A DNA stretch of 64,000 nucleotides from Gigaspora margarita (Eukaryota > Glomeromycota > Glomeromycetes > Diversisporales > Gigasporaceae). The position numbers and the translations under genes are program-made. Positions within the stretch are counted from its first letter, which is position 1. Every line of letters starts with the position of its first letter. The stretch spans positions 282,471 to 346,470 of the forward strand of contig WTPW01000032.1 of assembly GCA_009809945.1 (NCBI GenBank), given 5' to 3'. Below, in pieces: positions 1 to 11,660 of this stretch. The notes beneath the pieces are model-generated. The model had not been told where the DNA came from, made no database searches, and saw only the letters and a list, made by a program, of their open reading frames with translations.

Positions 1-220
1 TTATTTTGGAGTGAGACGTGGAACTTTATTATGACCTTTATTGATTTCGAAGGGTTTATATACATTTTGTGGGGTTAGAGCATTTACGCTTTATTTTGAG
101 CGTGTAAGTTCTTTTTTGAGCGTATACGCTCAAATTTGAACGTATACGTGCATGGCGTGGTTGTTTACAAGTCTGTGTAATCGCGTATACGCGATATTTT
201 GAGCGTATACTTTCTTGCAT
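1..220. repeat. Short palindromic repeat array (GCGTATACGC type)
   Basis: About seven copies of a GAGCGTATAC / GTATACGCTC motif occur within 220 bases, in both orientations and interspersed with TTTTGAG. The array runs up to the window edge, so its left end is not seen. It resembles the interiors of the hAT-type MITEs found elsewhere in this window, but no terminal repeat or target duplication can be checked here. Confidence 0.6.
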
Positions 221-334
221 GGGTTAAGCCACCAAGCCCCATTGCGTTATTTGTATACATGATTTAAAAATATTTACATCATAAAAAAGAATAAAAATAA
301 AAAAATAATTCGTTACACTATCGATTGTCCATTC

Positions 335-1160
335 CAAGCAACAACTGCGTACGTACGCACTTTAACTCAAGCTGTTGATATCTGCAACTTTTGGATTATC
401 ACATCTATGATGTCTACAAAACGTATGTCTTTGGATATGCTAAATTTGATAACGAATTTGCAGTGAATATTTGTGACAAAACTTTGATAAATTAAAAGTA
501 TTGCGTAGTAGTAAAAATTTATGAAGTTGAATGACTCATATTAAAATCTCGATTAATAAACATCCTTTTACTCACTCAACTTAACGTGAAATAAAACCAT
601 TATACCAAAAGAAAACTGTTATCAGATCTGTGAATTTATTCATTACCAAACTAAGGGTATTTTCAAGCGTCTCCCTTAATATAATCGGCCAGTGTTCTAC
701 AAATAATTAAGTAATCTTCATGGCAATTTGCTGAAGATTCATAAAGCGAAATGCGGATATTAAATTCTAGTCAATCAGTCCAACTTTATAATAAAAAATC
801 ATGGTCGAGATCATCGCGATGAATGGACTTATTTGACTTGTCAAAATATTTTCTACTAATTAAGGTCATTCTCAAGCGACAATCTCAATGCGATTAGCAA
901 GTGATGATATCTGCGTAAAATTTTTGTTGAAATTCGAAGATGCAATTTATGACGTAATTAAGCATCATTTTTGATGTGATTAGTACATAAACATTGCAGT
1001 TGATACTTGAGTGGTTCTCTATTGGTTCTTTTATTATTTTTCAAATTTTATCGTCAAAAAACCAAAAAAAAAGTCCATCCAACAGATACTATTGAGCGAA
1101 AGCTAAAAGATAACAAGTATTTGTTATTATTTCTTGAGCTTTCCGTTTTATTTTCCATAA
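335..1160 (+). repeat. Left arm of a long inverted repeat
   Basis: This stretch matches, in reverse complement, the segments 8240-8477 and 12596-13172. Landmarks shared by both arms include the ACGTACGTACG core at the outer end (near 345 and 13155), the block beginning ATGACTCATATTAAAATCTC and the block CTATTGAGCGAAAGCTAAAAG at the inner end. The arm also holds loosely repeated CTCAAGC(G/A)TCTCCCT blocks near 665, 870 and 1275. The arms enclose about 7 kb of mixed repeat sequence. I cannot name the family: no coding region survives between the arms and no target duplication is convincing. Confidence 0.75.
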
Positions 1161-1610
1161 AAACTTTTAACATGAGAAGTAAAATAATAATTCGTTGATA
1201 TCGAAAATGATGATCCACGACAAAGTTGCTTGCGTTCTTGGAAATTTGGGGGTTCACTGATTAAGATTGTACTCAAGCATCTCCCTCTATGGTTTATAGA
1301 ATTATTTGATTGATTAAAAAAAAAATAAATCGTATAATCATTTAAATCAAAAAAACAACCCCGACATTTTTTTTCTCATAGAGTTACATAAGCTTAAAAT
1401 CTTGCATTTCATACAATAAAATTGCCATAATAATTGTTTTAATTAATTCATTTGGACAAAATAATTGAGCAACATCTCGATCACTAGTAAATCACATTGA
1501 TGAAAATGAGGAAATTGCTTGAGAACAATATAAAATAGTAAATATAACTCATAAAATTCTATCATACGATCACATAGAGACGTGGAATAATAATATTTAA
1601 AAATACATCG
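1161..1610. other. AT-rich spacer inside the long inverted repeat
   Basis: No gene-like frame longer than about 70 codons is seen, and no terminal repeats. The short frames are low-complexity or antisense to each other. Confidence 0.5.
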
Positions 1611-1612
1611 TA

Positions 1613-2045
1613 TAGTGCAGGACACTTAAAGACGGAAATTATAAAATTTGTCCCATTTTCAAAAAATTTCATAGTAAAATTTGATGTCTTTGTGCATTCT
1701 CGCAATTTGATTGGCTAAAAATTAATCATTAAAAAAATATTTAAAAATTAATTTTAAATTAATTTTAAAATTAATTTTAAAATTAATTTTAAAATTAGCT
1801 AATAGCAGTAAGTAAAAACATGTGACTTGTCCCATTTTGGGCCAAATTTTACATATCATATAAAAATACTATACTTCTGTACTTTTAAACTCATTAATTG
1901 AAAAAATATACAATGATTTTTTTAAAAAAATAAGGCTGCTAAGTGGTGCTAAACTACAAAATAGCGGCTTGTTTTTTGTGATATTGTTTTCGTATTAAAT
2001 ATTATTAGCTTTTAAAATTGTGAAGCCTTTAAGTGTCCTGCACCG
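1613..2045. mobile_element. MITE with TA target site (GTGCAGGACACTTAAAG ends)
   Basis: The ends are inverted copies of a GTGCAGGACACTTAAAG block, at 1615-1631 and reversed at 2027-2043, each bordered by a TA. This fits a Tc1/mariner-type non-autonomous element of about 430 bp. The interior has a run of TTAATTTTAAAA units near 1743-1798 and no coding potential. Confidence 0.75.
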
Positions 2046-2205
2046 TACCTCTCAAAGTATTTATGGCTAGCTATAATGAAAAAATATGTAAAGTCCAATT
2101 CAGGATTATTCATGCTTTAAAGGGTAATAACAAGCTTTAATTTTATATCATACTTATATTTAATAAGATAAATATTTTTATAAAATACGTTCGCATACTT
2201 CAAAG

Positions 2206-2959
2206 TAGAGGTTAGACCCGGATGCAAAATTGTCACCTGGGTCACCTGTGTGATTTGAAATCGGGTAACCCAGGTGAAAACAGGTTGCATATAAGGGTCC
2301 TGAGTTGAGAGAAGTGAAAGAGCTATAAAAAGTTGATATCTATCGGCATTGTATAGCATATTCCACTCTATATACATAGAACTCGCTGCTGTAAAATTAC
2401 CTGGATGACTCATTTATATGTTTTAAGTGTTTTTTTAGAACAAAACGTTTAATAATAAAGACTGCCACAAAAGTCACCTGTAACATTAAAATAACCGTCA
2501 ATATTCACTATCAAAAGAATCTTAAAATGATCTCACTCCAAATGGACCTTGCTTCGAAAGCAAAATATACCAGAATATGTGAAATTATACTGCTATATTG
2601 TAGAGTGAAGATAACTGGAAATACTTAAATGCTTTTAATTCAAGACTTTTTAATATATTTAGATTTAAATAAACTTCTACTGCCAACCATTTAATTTGAA
2701 TAGTTAGTCAAAGACTTGGTCTTAATGTTTTAATTGGATCGATTCAATCTTTAAAAGTCTTTTGTGTGACCTGCTCTGTATGAATTTTTTTTTTAATTAT
2801 GCAGTGTAAAATTATCACAGACATCATAAACTTAACCAATCGAATGAATGCCCTTCTATGATCTTAAACCTGATTTTGACCCGGGTTGTAAAATCTTGAT
2901 CCGGGTGAACAGTTTTGACACAGGTGACCTGGTTTATTACAATCCAGGTCTAAACTCTA
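2206..2959. mobile_element. hAT-like MITE (TAGAG...CTCTA ends)
   Basis: The left end reads TAGAGGTTAGACCCGGAT and the right end is its inverse with few differences (ATCCAGGTCTAAACTCTA). Inside each end are clustered short motifs such as CACCTGGGT, AGGTGACC and CCGGGTGA in both orientations. The TAGAG terminus is typical of hAT elements, but the eight bases on the two sides do not match, so the target duplication has decayed or the ends are off by some bases. Some short frames cross it but none is gene-like. Confidence 0.55.
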
Positions 2960-3430
2960 ATTTTGAAATATATTGCAGTTAGCAAAATCTTTTGAAAGAT
3001 ATTGCAGGTTTGCAAAATCTTTTGAATAATTTTGCTACTATAAATTTGCTAATGTTATTTAGAAATTAGGCATTCTTTTTTTTTTTTTGTTTTTTTATAT
3101 TTAAGGGAACCCCAAGTATAGCACCTGCTCCAAACTTTATTAATACTTAAGTGAATTGATATATGGTAGTGGTATAAACATATACATATTATATACAAGT
3201 ATTAAGACTAGAACTTTAAGGACCCCAAATAATCTATGTGTTGTCATATTTGAAAAATTGCTAATATAAGGCCATTTTTTTTAAAAAGGTTTTATTTGAA
3301 AAGTAGATATTGTTAAAAGGTTATATTTGAAAACAGTTAATGGGCAAAATGAGTATATTTAAAAGAATTCTAATGGAGTAAGTTTTTTAAATATTATATT
3401 TGAAATGCATTAATTAAACTAAAAGATATG
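2960..3430. other. AT-rich spacer, no gene seen
   Basis: No coding signal is seen. A block near 3200-3240 containing GGACCCCAAA is found again in inverse orientation near 5455-5500, which may mark the ends of a larger decayed element. Confidence 0.4.
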
Positions 3431-3610
3431 GTCAGGAGGGTTTTTTTTTTAAAGAGCATTAGTTCCAGTTTTTTTTGTTTTTTTTTTTTTAAAGAGTGTA
3501 AATTTAGTTTTTTTTTTTTTTTAAAGAGCATCAGTTATGTTTTTTTTTTTAGAGAGTGTTAGTCCTGGGGTTTTTTCAGAGTTTTTAAGAGTGTTAGTTC
3601 AAAAATTTTT
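3430..3610 (+). repeat. Degenerate tandem repeat of poly-T plus AAAGAGTGTTAGTT
   Basis: Four or five units of roughly 35-45 bp each consist of a poly-T run followed by AAAGAGYRTYAGTT. The unit is imperfect. Confidence 0.65.
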
Positions 3611-3803
3611 TTGAAAGCTTATATTTTGAAAAATAGTAAGCAATACCAAACTTGCTATCTAATACTTAATATCTAGCTAATATATACCAAACTAGAACCA
3701 CTAACCAAAAAATTTTTTACTATGATCCTCACATATAACCTCATATAGATTATTCAGGATCCTGGACTTTAGGTTGGACAACCATTTTTTCACTACTAAA
3801 ACC

Positions 3804-4090
3804 TAGGGTTCTGCAATTTGATTTGATCTTCAAATATTTGAATCGAATATTTGATCAAATTCAAATTCAAATTTGACTATATTTGATTTGATCAAATTCA
3901 AATCTGGCCAAATTTGATTTGATTTGACAAATATTTGATTTGATTTGAAAATTACTATTAAAAAAATTCAATTCAAATCAAATTCAAATCCAAATATTTG
4001 AATCAAATCAAATTCAAATCAGGGTCAATTTGATTTGATCAAATTCAAATTGACCCAATATTTGATTTGATTTGAATTTGAGTAACCCTA
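3804..4090. mobile_element. hAT-type MITE with exact 8-bp target duplication
   Basis: The element begins TAGGGTT and ends AACCCTA. It is flanked on both sides by CTAAAACC (3796-3803 and 4091-4098), an exact 8-bp duplication characteristic of hAT transposition. The interior is an array of AAATTTGA / TCAAATTC / AAATATTTG units in both orientations, with no coding capacity. The exact duplication suggests a fairly recent insertion. Confidence 0.9.
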
Positions 4091-4099
4091 CTAAAACCT

Positions 4100-5525
4100 A
4101 TTAGTGCCTTCCATATTCTCACTATACAGCTGACCTGGTTTTTGTACATCTCTTATCAACTGCAAATTAGTATTTACATGTTCTCACTAGTATATAAAAT
4201 AGCATAATAAAAATCTGGATCTATTGTTTTTCATATTGCATATACTGGTATTTTAAAATTGGGCTAGTGCAACAAACGATGCATGATCCAGAATTTTTTG
4301 AAGCAACTGGTGCATGCATCTATGTGCCCCCAATGATCTGATAATCATTTTCTACTAATACAGGTTTTTTTTTTGAACTGGTATTTTTTTATATAACAGG
4401 TGCATGTACTGGTAAATTAAAATTTTTATTTTAAACACTGGTTCCACTTTACCCACATTACCTAATATAAACTTCCAATTTGGTGTATATTTTCAGATGG
4501 GCACTTTATACTTCTAATTTGGTGTATCTAAAGAGGATTTTCTCAAGTTTCTACTAGCATTCTTTCCAGAAGTTTGTATCTCAAACCATGCAGCTGCCTC
4601 TACTATATTGGATAAGTATCTCAAGCCTGCATGCTGCCACAACTAGCTAGTTTTTTGTGACTTCAAAACCCAGGACTTAACATCCCAATTTAGTAATAAA
4701 TTAGGCATTCTCCACTATGCTTCAGACAATAATTTTTATCTAAATATAACATTCTTTTATCTTGAAACTATATTACATTGCCTAACAACTATTTCTGTTC
4801 ATATTCTTAATAATATTATTGAAATAGATTCTGTAACTCAAACCAAATCTGGCTTCTATTACAAAATATAAACAAAGCATAAATTCAGTTAACTTTGACC
4901 TTTTTTAGAAATCACTATACAGAATTTATATGCTATAACTACTTATATTCCCTCCAATTTCTCTTAAATTGAATAAACTGGATTATTACTAACTTTGGTT
5001 TTACTAATTTTTATATTATTAAAAATAGTATTAAGCAAAAAAAAAACAGTTATATTACTTTTCTAGAAAATATATTATGATCTCTAATTACTTATATCTC
5101 ATTACAATTTTTAGAATATATACTAGCTATATTCTGGCAAACTAGTTTATTCGCTAATCATTTTTATACTTCTTTATTAGAACCCCAGATATCTTTCATA
5201 GGTCATAACTGGGTTTTGATCAATTTTGATCTAATTGGCTAAAAATAACAAAACTATATTTGTTTAAATAACTCTTAATTCAGTAATCAGAATTGAATAA
5301 ACTTTTTTATTAGATGTGCCTCAGTAAGAGCTTCATTTTAAAAAAAAGTTTATTCAAATTAAACTACTGAATGCTAAAATAATTACCAAAAACTGTTTTT
5401 TACTTTTTTGTGAGTTTTTGCTAAAATGTATAATATATGATCTCTGTACTAGATGTTTGGGGTCCTTCTTTATTAGTTCTAATCTATATAGATAATACTT
5501 TATAGATCACTCAATTTAAAAAAAT
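4100..5525. other. AT-rich intergenic stretch, decayed repeats
   Basis: No gene is seen. A block around 4690-4735 (GCATTCTCCACTATGCTTC) recurs in inverse orientation at about 55515-55555, so part of this stretch belongs to a dispersed repeat. Confidence 0.45.
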
Positions 5526-5718
5526 TACCGTATATTACTGAATAGAAGCTACCAAAAAATTTTTGATTTTATTCAATTTTCTTAGGCTAAACCACAGGGG
5601 TAGCTTCTATTCGGGTCCAATTTTACTATTAAAACATAGTAACTGTTTTCAGATTTTTGGATCCAAAATCGAGGAGTAGCTTCTATTCGGGGTAGCTTCT
5701 ATTCGGTAATATACGGTA
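5526..5718. mobile_element. MITE with TACCGTATATTACT ends
   Basis: The two ends are near-perfect inverted repeats of about 28 bp: TACCGTATATTACTGAATAG at the left and its inverse at the right, with TA at each border, as for Tc1/mariner-like elements. GGTAGCTTCTATTCGG occurs three times inside. It resembles in its end design the elements at 7425-7744 and 8867-9329. Confidence 0.8.
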
Positions 5719-5847
5719 GGCTACTAACATTTATTAGATAATATTTTAGAGTATAGGGGTTAAACAAAATTTTACTTTTTAATTAAATTTGATTGGCTAA
5801 AATTATATATATAAATCTTACCTGGGGTAAGTCTCTATAGTAAATAG

Positions 5848-6108
5848 ATATTAGGTAAAGTTCAGAATCAGGCTAGGCTACCTGGGCCCAAACCTGACCT
5901 GCACTATAAAAGTTCTAAATCAGGCCTGGATTTTTTATGCCTGAAAGTATTATGGGCCAGGTTACTTGGTATTTTTAGACCCATGATTATATTAAACCAG
6001 GCCCAATAAACTAGCTTAGCTATGTACTAAGCAGGTTTTGGACCAGGTTGGGCTTAAAATATTTTTATTAGGTTTATAAAAACCCAGCCTGATCTAGCCC
6101 ATAATAGA
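5848..6108. mobile_element. Possible hAT-like MITE rich in GGCCCAGG motifs
   Basis: GC-richer than its surroundings. It is built of short motifs such as CAGGCCTGG, GGGCCAGG and CCCAGCCTGA in both orientations, with AGG/CCT ends. The motif set resembles the two ends of the hAT at 8486-12587. I could not find a convincing target duplication. Confidence 0.4.
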
Positions 6109-6109
6109 C

Positions 6110-7087
6110 CCTAATATTAAGTAATATAAATATTAGTGTTCTTATTGAAATAGCAATCTCATTCTGCCAAATCTATCTTTATTATTATAAATACTTTATT
6201 TACTATATTATTTCTTAATTTTTATCATATCTCAATTTACAAAAACCAACTTTTCAAAATTTTTAGGTTGCTGGTTTATACTTAAGAACAAACGTATTGC
6301 TCAAACTAAATTAATTAAAAAGAAGTTCTAAATTTTGCAAATATTGCCAATACTAAAAATATAATAGATAAATAAATTGTATATATTATCAATATAGTTA
6401 TTATTTCTACTATTAAATACTATCTATACAATATTATATATAATTCCTTGCAAAATACAAGTCCTATCTTTGGTGTTCTATTTCAAATAGCACTATACCT
6501 AATTACAATTTTTACAATATTTGAAACATATGATATTCAACTACAATACTATATTAATAATTTTTAAAATCAAATAAATAATTCTTCTATACTTGGTATT
6601 ACAACTCATATTAGATTTCAACAACTCTGTAGTCAAAACCAATATACAAATATCTTTTAATATTTATAGCCAACTATTAATAGTCCCAATAGATATACAA
6701 CTAGTATTTAAAATTTGATACTTTTATGTTTTTAAAAAACATATTAATTTTTTGAAGAACATTAATAATTAAAATAATGTTCACTTATTTGAGATTTTTT
6801 GTCTAAACAAAATATTCTCAAAAAGAATATTTATAAATATTTTTGTTCTCAAATTTTTAGATTATTTCAAACAAATTTTTTGTTTAATATAATATAAAAT
6901 ATTTTATAAAAAGAGAAAGGAATAAAAAAAAATACTAAAATTCTATTGGTTATAAAAAAAAACTAATGCTGCAATTTAATTGATTAATAACATATATTAT
7001 TTTATATATAAAGTTAAAAATTAGAGAAGAGGTATATTAAACAAAAAATTAGCTTGGTATGGTCTTATTAAAAACAATAAATTATAT
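6110..7087. other. AT-rich stretch without recognisable gene
   Basis: Reading frames are short and interrupted throughout; no terminal repeats, RNA genes or tandem arrays were recognised. Confidence 0.45.
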
Positions 7088-7105
7088 ATCATATTCTCAT
7101 TTATT

Positions 7106-7986
7106 TTTTTTTATTTTTTTGTTTTTTTTTGAAACACCCTACTGCCACATCTATGTCCTATTGCATGATGTACTGGCAACGCCACCGAGTTCCTCTAGTG
7201 AATGTCCAACTTCTACTCCTATACTGACATTACCATATACAGGGGCCCTCCTGGGAGAGCACGGCTAAGATTGACATTTCCCCCCAGATACCTTCAATGG
7301 CCCTAAGGGTGGTGTTCTGCACCAACTGCCAAAGTAGTTAGATTATCATAAATAGCCCCAACAGGACCAACACCAAACTAGAATTTAACCAATTCAGCTC
7401 GATAGTGCCACAAGTTCATGTAGTACTGAATATTCCCGAAAATAAGCAACCTTTTTTTGGGCAAAAATTACATGAAAAAGCGGGAGGGTTGCTTATGTTC
7501 GAATTGTTAAATTTTTTGAAAAATTGAAAAACGTACTAATAAAAGTAATCCAAATGATATAAATTTTTTACTGTAAGTGTATTTTTGTGTCCTGAACAAG
7601 TTTACTTAATGGCACTTTTGAGGTTTACTTAGTAAAATTTAGACTTTTATATGTAGAAACTGCTAACGCGTTTTTTGAGATTTTTGAAAAAAAACAGGAG
7701 GGTTGCTTATTTTTGGAGTAGCTTATTTTTGGGAATATATGGTATTACGAATATCAGACTTAGGTCTCACATTATGTCTCGTAGAACTTCAGTTATTCCA
7801 AATCAGGTTCTAACATGTTTCTCGTCACCGCTACAAATTTGATAATGGTAACTGCCCGATTAAGTCTGTCTGGAGATCAGTTCTCTAACTGGCTGGTTTT
7901 TCCATTTCACCTCTAGGGGAATTTGAACTAGCAACCTTCGATTTGCATCCTGGGAGCATAACTACTATGCTATTGATCTGCAGAAC
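7106..7986 (-). mobile_element. tRNA-derived SINE with 18-bp target duplication
   Basis: Read on the minus strand, the element starts with a tRNA-like head (about 7986-7905) carrying A-box-like TAGCATAGTAG and B-box-like GCTAGTTCAAATTCC. It continues through an unrelated body and ends in a poly-A tract (the T run at 7106-7133). It is flanked by an 18-bp direct repeat ATCATATTCTCATTTATT at 7088-7105 and 7987-8004, the signature of target-primed insertion. Removing the MITE at 7425-7744 leaves a SINE of about 560 bp. The length of the body is long for a SINE, so it may contain a LINE-derived tail. Confidence 0.85.
7425..7744. mobile_element. MITE inserted in the SINE (ATATTCCCGAAAATAAGC ends)
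   Basis: Inverted ends ATATTCCCGAAAATAAGC and GCTTATTTTTGGGAATAT with TA borders interrupt the SINE body. A shorter GGTTGCTTATTTTT copy lies just inside the right end. No coding capacity. It is younger than the SINE it interrupts. Confidence 0.85.
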
Positions 7987-8004
7987 ATCATATTCTCATT
8001 TATT

Positions 8005-8240
8005 AAATATATAGTATATAAATTTATTTATATAAAAGCTTGGACCGGATATCTGGATACTCATTTTACTATAACTATTTATAAAAAGTTGCATCTGAAT
8101 AACTAATAGTTTTTAGTTGAATATTCAGATAAACCCTATAGATAACTAAATAACCTTTTAGATATTCACATAATTATACAAATATCCAGATAATCCTAAT
8201 CTAAAATATTACAAGGTTAGAAATATAGTAGGTTTTAAAT
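8005..8240. other. Short gap with ATCCAGATA-type motifs
   Basis: CCGGATATCTGGATA near 8045 and ATATCCAGATAATCC near 8185 are inverted relative to each other and recall the MITE at 62450-62638. No target duplication was found, so I do not call an element. Confidence 0.35.
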
Positions 8241-8477
8241 CTAATAAAAAAAAATGAAAAGCCCAAGAAACAATATCAAATGCTTATTGTCTTTTAGCTT
8301 TCGCTCAATAGTATCTATTGGATGGATACTTTAGGTTTTTTTTATATATTTTTTTTTTTTTGTTTTTGACAATAATATTTGAAAAATAATAGAAGAACTA
8401 ATAGAGAACCACTAATTAAGTATCAACTATAATAGTTATGTACTAATCAAATCAAAATAATGTTTAATTATACTATA
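8240..8477 (-). repeat. Right arm of the long inverted repeat, inner part
   Basis: Reverse complement of about 945-1160. It is cut by the hAT at 8486 and resumes at 12596. The join restores the order seen in the left arm (ATAAATTGCAT followed by TTCGAATT), which confirms that the two parts were once continuous. Confidence 0.8.
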
Positions 8478-8866
8478 AATTGCATTAGAGGCCTGTATTG
8501 GGTTCTAAAGCCCAGTTTAGCCCAGGCCCTTAGCCCAGTTTGCAGGCCAGGCTGGGTCTAACAATTAAATTTTATAACTGTGGGCCAGGCTGGGCCTAAA
8601 ATTTTATAATTGTGAGTTGGGTCAAGCTAAATTTAATAATTAATTATAATTATTAGATTATAATTTTTTGTTTATTAAAAATCTTTTTTTAAATTAATGT
8701 TTAAATATATATCTATGTATTTTTTAGTATTAAACAAATTTACTGAGTATATAAAGTTAAAATTAATTAGTAAAACTTTAAGAATAATAAAATTTTATTA
8801 ATAAAATTTTATAAAATCTTATTATTCTTAAAATTTTACGAATAAATTCTAACTTTATACATTAAG

Positions 8867-9329
8867 TACCATATATTCCCAAAAATAAGCTATATTCTTG
8901 AAAGAAAAATTACACAAAATTTTATTAAATAAATTGATAATAGTTATTAAGTAAAGTTTATTCAAAAGATTAAAATACATATATTTTTAAAATTTCATAC
9001 AAATTGGATATCTTTTTATTAATTGACTTTTGATTTTTATATTCAATAAAGATAATTTTAAAAAAATTTTCAAATTTTTTATTGAATGTAATATGCAAAA
9101 ATATATTAATTAAAAGTTATCTAATTTGGATAAAACTTTCAAAATATATGTATTTTGCTCTTCTGAACAACTTTTACTTAATAAGATAAATTGACTTACT
9201 TAGTAAAATTTTTGACTTTACTATAGAGTAACTACTGATAATTGTATAAGTAGCTTATTTTCAAATATAAGAAGTTTTTATATTTTTCTTCTAAAAAAGA
9301 AAAGTAGCTTATTTTCAGAAATATATATA
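8867..9329. mobile_element. MITE of the TACCATATATTCCC family inside the hAT
   Basis: The left end TACCATATATTCCCAAAAAT matches the right end of the copy at 7425-7744. The right side has two successive GTAGCTTATTTTCA blocks (about 9249 and 9304) in inverse orientation, so the right end looks duplicated. Confidence 0.65.
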
Positions 9330-9980
9330 AATTTTATCGAGAGAGCATGAAAAATTGTGAATCTGACCACAGAGAAAAAAGGAGCCAAAAATGTAATACA
9401 GGACCTAGTTAATTTGGTACAAAGCAGATTTATAGAGCACATATGGAAATTTAGATGTGAACTAATAGCTGAGTGGAAAAAGAAAGAAGGCATTATGAAG
9501 GACAACAAATGAAAACCCCAAGCAGCTGAAAAAATATCAAATTTGGAGTCAGTCAAAAAAAGCAAAAGTAAAGAAAAGCAAATCACGCAACCAAAAGCAA
9601 AGGGCCTAAAATCACAACTGGAATAGTGAATACAAAGGGTGAAAAGGAAAGTAAACAAAGAAAACCAAGACCTCCTACAAGAAGGTAGCAAAATGGAAAG
9701 AAGGAAAAAAAAAAAGAAGGAAGAAGCCAAAACAGAAATAGCGAGAATACATGTAAAGATCTTAGAAAGCTAAATAAAAGAGGGCACTGTACTAGGATGG
9801 CTTTCTATAAACAAGCAAAAATTTAAAAATAAGCAATCTTGATAAGGCATATGATAGCCTGTCCGTGAAGTTCGGGAGTATAACTCTTAGATATATAAAA
9901 GGCTATCAGAAATTTTATATATAGATTTTGATCGATATATAACACTTAATCGTTTTATATCAATTATAAAATATCATATA
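9330..9980. other. Lys/Arg-rich open stretch within the hAT, nature unclear
   Basis: The plus strand is purine-rich and would encode Lys/Gln/Arg-rich peptides broken by stops, reminiscent of a LINE ORF1. The minus strand has an uninterrupted 150-codon frame at 9278-9730 made mostly of Phe, Leu and Ser, which I regard as the shadow of purine-rich sequence rather than a gene. Confidence 0.35.
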
Positions 9981-10323
9981 TGGGGGTGTCTCCTATTAAA
10001 AGGGCCCATTTTTACAAATTTTCAAAAATTGAGTTTTTACTAGATTCATGTAAATATTAACATGATTGCCATTTTTCAATTATAAATGAAAGTCGATTTG
10101 CATAATAAAAAATAGAGATAATGTAAAAGAAATATTAAACGAAGTTGTCTAAGGCCAAGCACATTACGAGACTACCTGATAGTCACCTGCTACATTTAAC
10201 CAATCAAATTTGTGAAATTTGATTAATCCCGGATCAGTCCAAAAATCAAAACAAATAGTTAAACTCAATTATCTCAAAATGAGATGAATGTAAAAATGGG
10301 CCCTTTTAATAGGGGACACCCCA
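9981..10323. mobile_element. MITE with GGGGTGTC ends inside the hAT
   Basis: The ends are inverted repeats of about 36 bp (TGGGGGTGTCTCCTATTAAA at the left, its inverse at the right) bordered by TA. No coding capacity. The ends still match closely, with only a few differences. Confidence 0.85.
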
Positions 10324-10399
10324 TATATCTATAAATCGATAATAATCAGAATTATTTGAAACAATATATAACGATTAACAGATCTTTAACAATTACATA

Positions 10400-11660
10400 G
10401 TATTTTGATCCATCATCGTGTAAAAAAAAAAAGTGTTTTGTACTATTTTTACTCCTCCTTCCCTTTTTTTCTCACCTTTTTCTTTTTTTTCTCCTCTTCC
10501 TTTTTTTTCTCCTCTTTTTTTTTTTCTTTTTCTCTTTTCTTCTCTCTCTCTTTTTTTCTCTCTTCTTTTTTTTTCTTTTTTTTTAATATTTCAAATTGTT
10601 TCGAAATATTTTAAAAATAGAAAATCAAGCTAGATCAGTAGATCTGTACCCTAGATCATACTATGAACACATTTGACTAATATTTTTAAAATATTTTGAA
10701 ATGTTTCAATGATCATAGTACAAGATCAGATTAGATCTTTTTTGCTTATAATTTAGATCTTCTATCAATTTTACATTGTTTTTTCATTTTCATTTTCATT
10801 TTGATATTTTTTTGGATCATTTCATTTCGTTTAGTTTCATTTAGTTTCATTTTGTTTTTCATTTTTTCTTTATTATTTAATTTTTTTATTTTATTTTTAC
10901 AACAAATACCAACCCTAATTTTTGGAAATCTAACGACTTTTCAAAACTATGTGCAAGCCAACTCAGCCTTTCGAAACTTTGCAAGAACACACAATTGCTT
11001 TCTCTAGCAATTTGTAAATTTTCAAAAATGCCTCTTTAAAGAAATAAAGGTTTAGTTAGATCTTCATTTATTTTTTCATTTGACATTATTGTTTTTGTTA
11101 TTTTTTATTTTTTTTTTAATATTCTGCCAATTTGTAAGAAAAATAACATAGGTTTTTCGACACTTTGCAAGCAAACCCAGACTTTTCTGCCACTTTGCAA
11201 GAATATATACAACTTGATTTTAGCAATTTCTATCACGAACTCTATATCAGAGAAATGGAGATTTGGGGTTTTATTTTTTTTTATTCAGTTTGCTTATATT
11301 CTGTTTTTTTTTTTTGTTTGTTTTCTTTTTACTTATTTCTTTAATTTTTATTTTTTTATTATTCCAGCACATTGCGAAAACCTTCAACGATTTCTAAATT
11401 ATAAGAAATGAACTCTTACTTTAGGGAAATAGAGATTTGGGGCTTTGTTTTTTTATTAGTTTCTTATGTTTTTGTTTTTTGTTTGTTTTTCTTTTTTTTT
11501 TTACTTATTTTTTTAATTTTATTTTATTTATTTCTGACTTTCTTCAAAACTTTGCAAGAAAACGATCTGACTTTTCTGGTATTTTACAAGAACACCAACT
11601 CTAACTTCTCTGGCACTTTGCAAGAAGTAGTGAATATGAGTGAGTATAATAGTAGATGCA
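10400..11660 (+). repeat. Degenerate satellite with poly-T runs and ACTTTGCAAG motif
   Basis: The block ACTTTGCAAGAA (or a near copy) occurs near 10977, 11163, 11191, 11546 and 11612, each followed by a short spacer and then long T runs. A second motif, GGAGATTTGGGG or AGAGATTTGGGG, occurs at 11252 and 11427. Units are about 150-200 bp and heavily degenerate. The Phe-rich frames here are a by-product of the T runs. Confidence 0.6.

Noticed and set aside
7905-7986. A functional tRNA gene
   Set aside because: It has A- and B-box-like motifs, but acceptor and anticodon stems do not pair and it is joined to a SINE body with a target duplication.
9278-9730. 150-codon Phe/Leu/Ser-rich frame on the minus strand
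   Set aside because: It is the complement of a purine-rich, Lys-rich stretch inside a hAT; its composition and lack of any motif suggest a shadow frame.
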